From: Bondarzewia mesenterica
Taxonomy: Eukaryota > Basidiomycota > Agaricomycetes > Russulales > Bondarzewiaceae
Direction: 5' to 3'
Assembly (NCBI GenBank): GCA_004802705.1
Contig: SGPL01000119.1
Coordinates: forward strand, 6,626 to 68,887
DNA: 62,262 bases
Within the stretch, counting starts at the first letter, position 1. Every line of letters starts with the position of its first letter. Positions 57,801 to 62,262 of this stretch are shown here, piece by piece. The position numbers and the translations under genes are program-made. The notes under the pieces were generated by a model. The model did not search any database. It was given only the letters and a program-made list of their open reading frames with translations, and was not told the DNA's origin.

Positions 57801-60376
57801 CGCACCAAAGACGAGCAACTCCACAGGCTAGCCGGGATCTCCACTAAATCATTATTGTGCACGTCCAAGCGCTTGAGCCTCTGCAACCGGCCGATGCTCA
57901 AAGGCAATTCCGAAAGAAAGTTTCCCGAGCACGAAAGCGACAGGAGCCTGTTGAGCTCGCCGACGGACTCTGGGATACGATGGAGATCATTGTTGTCCAG
58001 GTTGAGTATTTCGAGTGAGGCGAGGTGGTTAAAGACTGCGTCGTCGAGAGACGAGAGCTTCGCATTTGATAGATTCAGCGTGGAAAGGGAGTTGCGACTG
58101 CATGGAGGGCCTATGATGGGCGATATGCGGGCGATATCGGTATACGACATGTCGATGTACTTCAGCAAAGGCCCTAGCGAAAGATCGACAGCATCGACAA
58201 CATTGTGATTGATGCAGAGCACCCTAAGTTTGGGCAGGGCCAACAGGACACTGGCGTCCGAGATGCCGTTTCGCCTGCAATCCAAGATTTGCAGATTCAC
58301 GAGGTTCGCAAATTCCTTTGGAAAGCACGATACCCGGTTGGCGACGATCACCAAACGCTCGAGTTCGTGCAACCGCCCAATCCTATGGGGAAGTTCGGAA
58401 ATCAAGTTGAAGGATATGTCAAGTTCCCTCAGGCATCGCATATCGCAGACCACGTCCGGAAACGCGCGGAACTTGTTGTTCGACACGTTGAGGACCGTCA
58501 GCGTGCGCTGCATCTTCTCGAAATAGGGCGGAAGCCTCTCCATCCTATTGTTCTGCAAAGCCAGCCTCGCGAGGTTCGGCAGATCACTCAGGCCGACGTC
58601 GTCCAGATCGGCGATGCGATTGCTGGACAAATCGAGACTGCGAAGCGTGGCCGAGTGCCGGATGTTCTGCGACACTCTCTTGAGCGACATGTTCGCGAGG
58701 ACCAGCTCGTCCAACGACGTGCAGGACTGCACAAAGTCGAGCGGGACGTCCAGCATGGGGTTGCCAGAGAGGTTCAGGAAGACGATGTCCTCCGCGTGGT
58801 GGTACAACACGATCGGGATGGCCTTGATGCTCTTGTTCGTCAGATCGAGACGNCGGAAATCCGTGATGGCNATCTCTTGANTCTGAAAGAAAAACGTCTG
58901 AGAACGAGGNAGCNGAGTCGAATNCNGTTCAANNGTCTCACCAGGGGTTCCGGGACGATGCTCTTATACACGAACTGCATNAGGCANGCGAGATTTTTGG
59001 ACCCGAGCGTGTCCAANCCATCGGCGGCCTCGTAGCCCGCCTGTTCCAGCCGGCGTCGAAAGAGTTTGGCAGGACGATCCGTCTGCGCGAGAATGCATTC
59101 TAAAAATAAAAAAAAATATGAGAAAGCATGCACAGACGTCCACACNAACNGACGTGCGCACCTCGGCCCCGCTCTCTTAGAAACAGCCTATGCGTCTCCC
59201 TCCCGTCCTCCTTCAACAGTACCTGATTCAGCCACGGCGTCAAATCAGCGACTGATGTGTTCAATTCCATGGTGACNACCTCAAAACGTCTTGTCCGCGC
59301 GGTATATGCGCACCAGGTATACTTTGTCTTCCACGCTCCGTATCTCCGAGGCGGTGGAGCGGCGCATCGTCTGGCGGCGACTGCGTCGCGACGCATGTGC
59401 ATAAGTTGCGAATCGAGGCGGCGCGGTCTCCTCTGCGCTCGAGTCGTCTGAGCCTCTCCCAGGCTCGTCCGAGCCCTCCCTGTCGACAGCCCAGCTATCT
59501 GGCGGGCTCCACGCGCTCGACGGGTCANTTTTCGACGTCGTCGTTGAGGCGGTGGGGAGGGACGACCTTGGGGCGTCTCGCCGTCGGGTGTCGGGCGGAC
59601 GGGACAGAAGAGAGAACAGGATCTATGAATAGAGGATGTCTGTGGGGATAGCGTCGCGAGGCATGCGCGCCGTCGGGAAGGTCGTCGCGCGAACGGCTGG
59701 GAGCACCCACGATGGCGGGCCTGCTGACCATCCGTGGGTGTGGGAAGACGGACGGGTTGATGATGCCGTCCATCTCGTCGACGTTGAGATCGAAGCGGAC
59801 CTGGTGGACGTCCGGATCGGACGCGAACGACGTGAACAGAGGCCTGCCCTTGCGCCGGTCGTCGTAGGGTTTTTGTCCCGCGAGGGAGGAGTGCGAGGCG
59901 GAGCGTCCGAGGGAGCGGAAGAAGGCGTCGCGGTCGCCGAACGGCGAGGTGTTGCGCGGTTTCTTGATGAGACTGAGAAGGCTCATGGACGGCCTGAGTT
60001 TTCGGGATCCCGGGTCGCCGCGAGTGAAATGACTGTGCCCTGCGCCGGGCGTGGCCAGAGGAACCGGTCCATGTCGGTGTTCGTTCGAGAGCGCTGGAAT
60101 GTGACTTTGCTGGATGAAGGCGAGATGTCTGGGAGACTTTGGAGGAGGGGCGGGCTACGTTCGACGCTTCAAGACTTGAATTGACCTGTGCTCAAGAACC
60201 AGCGGACGTACCGGTTCGTCTGCCAACGCATCGAACTGAGAAGTCGTCAGCGCCCGGCTCGTACCTATTATCGTTCTCTCGTCGTCGGCATCTCTAGCTT
60301 GCGCCGGCGGTTGCTTCGAGACAGGCGGTCGAACAAGTTGCGCTGGAAAGGAACAACGAGGTCCTTCGAACGACAT
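54897..60376 (-). CDS. CYR1: Adenylyl cyclase (Ras-associating, LRR, PP2C-like, class III cyclase)
   Basis: Minus strand, ATG 60374-60376 to TAA 54897; introns include one near 57185-57250 that ends the LRR exon. Order of domains: Ser/Arg-rich N-terminus (S-L-L-S-L-I-K-K-P-R), Ras-association domain (S-V-A-D-L-T-P-W-L-N, K-L-F-R-R-R-L-E-Q-A-G-Y, F-V-Y-K-S), about 15-20 leucine-rich repeats (58.8-57.1 kb), a PP2C-like domain, and the cyclase. In the cyclase, metal-binding Asp are in F-T-D-I-R-N-S-T and T-E-G-D-A-F. Lys of E-V-K-T-E-G-D and Asp of R-M-D-Y-F-G are the adenine-selecting pair; N-R-A-A-R gives the transition-state Asn and Arg. It makes cAMP at the plasma membrane, driven by Ras and G-alpha, for nutrient sensing and development. 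N bases at 58.85-59.53 kb blur the RA-LRR joint. Confidence 0.95.
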
Positions 60377-60860
60377 GGTTGGAAGAGAAGAGAGGCTCGA
60401 TGCCTCAGACTCGATGTCTCTGTTGGAGGCTGGGAAAGACCTGTGCGAGTCGCATCTGTGTTTGAGGGATGGAGTCGATGGTAAATCGTGATGCTGTTAC
60501 GAGGTCCAGCGCTGAGCAAAGCGCGAGTTGCCTTCTGGAGATGCGAACCAACAGGAACCAACGGCTATCGCTGCCAACCTTTTCGAAGCTCGCTACGCCA
60601 GCCGAACCTTCTGATCGATGTTGCGCACAGCATAGAGATCCCGTCGGGTTCTCCACATTGCAGAGAACTCGAGCCTATAAGTATGTACGAAGCTTGAGAA
60701 AAGGCGCTGCAACGAACTTGAAGCTTGAGCTTGACTCTTCGTCCACTGAGACGATCAAACTTCCCCGTGATTATCGACGATGATGACTCGATCACGGCCA
60801 CTAGTAATGATACCGCTCAGCCTCTACGTCGACCATCGCAACAAGTACTCTCTTTTTGGT

Positions 60861-61007
60861 AGCAAAGACATCAAACAGACTTTCATACCGCGCTTAATAA
60901 GCCCCAGAGTGTTCGAGTTTCCCGCTTGCGATTTCCGCTTGTTCCTGTCGAGTTCTCGGCGTGTGTCGTCGACTGGAAAGAGATTTATTTATCGAGATTT
61001 GATGCAT
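60861..61007. repeat. Direct repeat, copy A
   Basis: 147 bp related to copy B at 61246-61389. Shared blocks include CAAACAGAC, TTCATACCGC, TTGCGAT, CTGTCGAGTTCTCG and a perfect end block ATTTATCGAGATTTGATGCA. Neither copy codes for a plausible protein. Confidence 0.85.
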
Positions 61008-61245
61008 TACGGTTGACAGGGAGTCCGCGGTCTACTAGTATTTCCGCGCGCGAGTCGCCGAGTCAAAACTGGAAAATGGCAAAGGTGAAATTTTGAGTGA
61101 ATATTCAATACAAGCATTCTGGATGAATTTTTTGGGGGCGTACTGGTTGTTCCTTGAGTGTCTATCCACTGTTCCGCAGGGCTCGCACGACTGTATGAGT
61201 CTTCGACGAGAGCGTAGAAATCAAGAAATGATATATGCCCGTGAG

Positions 61246-61389
61246 AGCAAAAGCGTCAAACAGACGTTCATACCGCTTTGAATACATAAGCGCTAGGGTG
61301 TTCAAGTTTCCCACTTGCGATCTCCGCTTGGTCCTGTCGAGTTCTCGACCCGTGTGTCGTCGAGATTTATTTATCGAGATTTGATGCAT
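61246..61389. repeat. Direct repeat, copy B
   Basis: 144 bp partner of copy A, in the same direction, start-to-start distance 385 bp. It differs by substitutions and small indels (for example it lacks the GACTGGAAA block before ATTTATT), so the duplication is not recent. Confidence 0.85.
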
Positions 61390-62036
61390 AGACCATAGTC
61401 CAATTTGGAGGAGGCTGGAGGACGTGACTTCATCATTGAAGTCATCGAGGCATCACAAGACTAGGGCAAGTGGGGTCGGACGCGGGGATCCGCCCTCCGC
61501 CGCTCGAGCCTGCGATGCACCGTCAGGAATCCACAGCACACGCCCAGCCTGTTCACGAAAAAGGTCAGAAGACACGCTGGTCGGATAGACTCGCCGTCCA
61601 GCCAGACCGACAGAGCAAGCCGGAGCTCCAGCACAAGATTATTGAAAGACGGCCATGAGAGAGCCAAAGCACCTGATATTCACGCAGACGAGAATGAGAT
61701 ACTGCTACACGGGTATTACGAAAGTCCTGTTGCTTTGGAGGTGTATGGGTAGACATTGAATAATGGGGGAGGGAGGTTTAGATAGTGGGGTGGGATGTGT
61801 GGGGGAAGAGAAAGATATAGGATGATGGGTCAGACGAATCATCTAGACATGTAAACGCGAGAAGCACTTCTCGAGGGCATCCCAGATCAGACCAGCTATC
61901 GATACACGCTAAAATCACCCAAAATCGAAAACGCACCAAGATGATGATAATAAAAAAGACACGAAGAGGCAGACAGGCACCTCCGTCCCATAAAGTAGGA
62001 AACAAGAACACAGCCACGATCCGAGCGCACGCGAGT

Positions 62037-62262
62037 TCAATGGGCCGTGAGCGGCGACGGGAGCCTCACGAAATTCCGGACGTATTCGAACTGCGGGCCC
62101 GTCTCCGGGCTATGCGGGAACCGCCTGCACTTCTCCACCGTCTTCCACTCGTCCGCGATGATCCCCAACGCCTCCGCGCCGTCCCTCGCCATGCCGCACT
62201 CGACGAGCCAACACCCGACCACCAGCCCCCGTGCGCCCGATCCCGCCTCGGCAGTGCACGGC
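62037..62262 (-). CDS. Tyrosine/dual-specificity phosphatase, C-terminal part (cut by window edge)
   Basis: Minus strand, stop TGA at 62037-62039; the gene continues past the right edge. The edge holds the phosphatase signature A-V-H-C-R-G-G-I-G-R-T-G (H-C-x5-R, catalytic Cys and Arg). Then, one frame over, V-V-G-C-W-L-V-E-C-G-M-A and a helical end with E-W-K-T-V-E-K and F-P-H-S-P-E-T-G-P-Q-F-E-Y-V. In relatives the signature runs straight into this helix, so the C5 run at 62226-62230 appears to hold one base too many. This is either a sequencing or assembly slip or a real frameshift. Cytosolic or nuclear phosphatase; substrate unknown. Confidence 0.72.
   Translation of the reverse strand, partial: PCTAEAGSGARGLVVGCWLVECGMARDGAEALGIIADEWKTVEKCRRFPHSPETGPQFEYVRNFVRLPSPLTAH

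Larger units (their letters stand above)
60377..62036. promoter_or_regulatory. Intergenic region upstream of adenylyl cyclase with a duplicated 145-bp segment
   Basis: No supported gene in 1.66 kb. The right part should be the 3' region of the phosphatase gene; the left part is the cyclase promoter. It holds a diverged direct repeat (60861-61007 and 61246-61389). Short frames at 60469-60801 have no motif. Confidence 0.4.

Noticed and set aside
58205..59035. 276-codon plus-strand frame
   Set aside because: It is antisense to the leucine-rich repeats of adenylyl cyclase, whose repeat pattern on the minus strand is unmistakable.
1..62262. CRISPR array, rRNA genes, prokaryotic operon signals
   Set aside because: None found; the only tandem units are short microsatellite-like repeats, and gene structure is eukaryotic.

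Overview
The window looks like nuclear DNA of a filamentous basidiomycete, most likely an Agaricomycete. Genes lie on both strands, are split by many short introns (mostly about 50-75 nt, GT..AG with CTNAN-like branch sites), and belong to families typical of mushroom-forming fungi: EF-hand/ZZ-finger proteins, caspase-domain proteins, GH92, GH5_12, CYP, Dal5-type MFS carriers and a Ras-regulated adenylyl cyclase. A fungal elongator tRNA-Met with an intron is present. The first ~3.5 kb and 58.85-59.55 kb carry scattered N bases, so reading frames there are less certain.

Layout. 0-4.4 kb (+): EF-hand/ZZ-finger protein whose N-terminal helical region resembles that of fungal NLR-like proteins, followed at 5.3-7.3 kb (+) by a caspase-like (C14) protein. 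7.3-9.9 kb: no supported gene. 9.9-11.5 kb (+): Zn2Cys6 transcription factor with its zinc cluster at the extreme C-terminus. 13.0-13.5 kb (-) mitochondrial ribosomal protein uL14m, divergent from hexokinase (13.7-16.5 kb, +). 17.8-19.3 kb (+): peroxisomal MaoC-type enoyl-CoA hydratase ending in SKL. 19.6-22.1 kb (-): MFS anion carrier. 23.3-27.5 kb (+): secreted GH92 alpha-mannosidase. 29.2-30.2 kb (-): nucleotidyltransferase-fold gene 1, divergent from a COX14-like gene (30.3-30.8 kb, +). 31.2-32.7 kb (-) YTM1; 33.3-34.8 kb (-) gamma-butyrobetaine dioxygenase-like; 36.7-39.8 kb (-) GH5_12 steryl/ceramide glucosidase-like. 40.4-41.0 kb (+) and 42.1-43.0 kb (+): nucleotidyltransferase-fold genes 2 (truncated by a stop) and 3. 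43.4-44.8 kb (-) mitochondrial calcium uniporter; 44.92-45.03 kb tRNA-Met; 45.4-46.3 kb (+) aminoglycoside-phosphotransferase-like kinase; 46.6-47.7 kb (-) aldo/keto reductase; 48.4-49.1 kb (+) kinase-like pseudogene; 49.5-52.0 kb (-) cytochrome P450; 52.7-54.7 kb (+) GWT1; 54.9-60.4 kb (-) adenylyl cyclase; >62.04 kb (-) end of a tyrosine/dual-specificity phosphatase cut by the window edge.

Most genes are housekeeping and are not arranged as a pathway cluster. The most unusual element is the set of three dispersed paralogues of an apparently lineage-expanded nucleotidyltransferase-fold family that share one intron position directly before the catalytic D-x-D, one copy having lost its C-terminus to a stop codon. 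Several genes also show remarkable splicing: an inferred 2-nt micro-exon in the COX14-like gene, an optional 6-nt exon in the hydratase, a GC-AG intron in GWT1, and coding end-exons of 6 and 9 nt.
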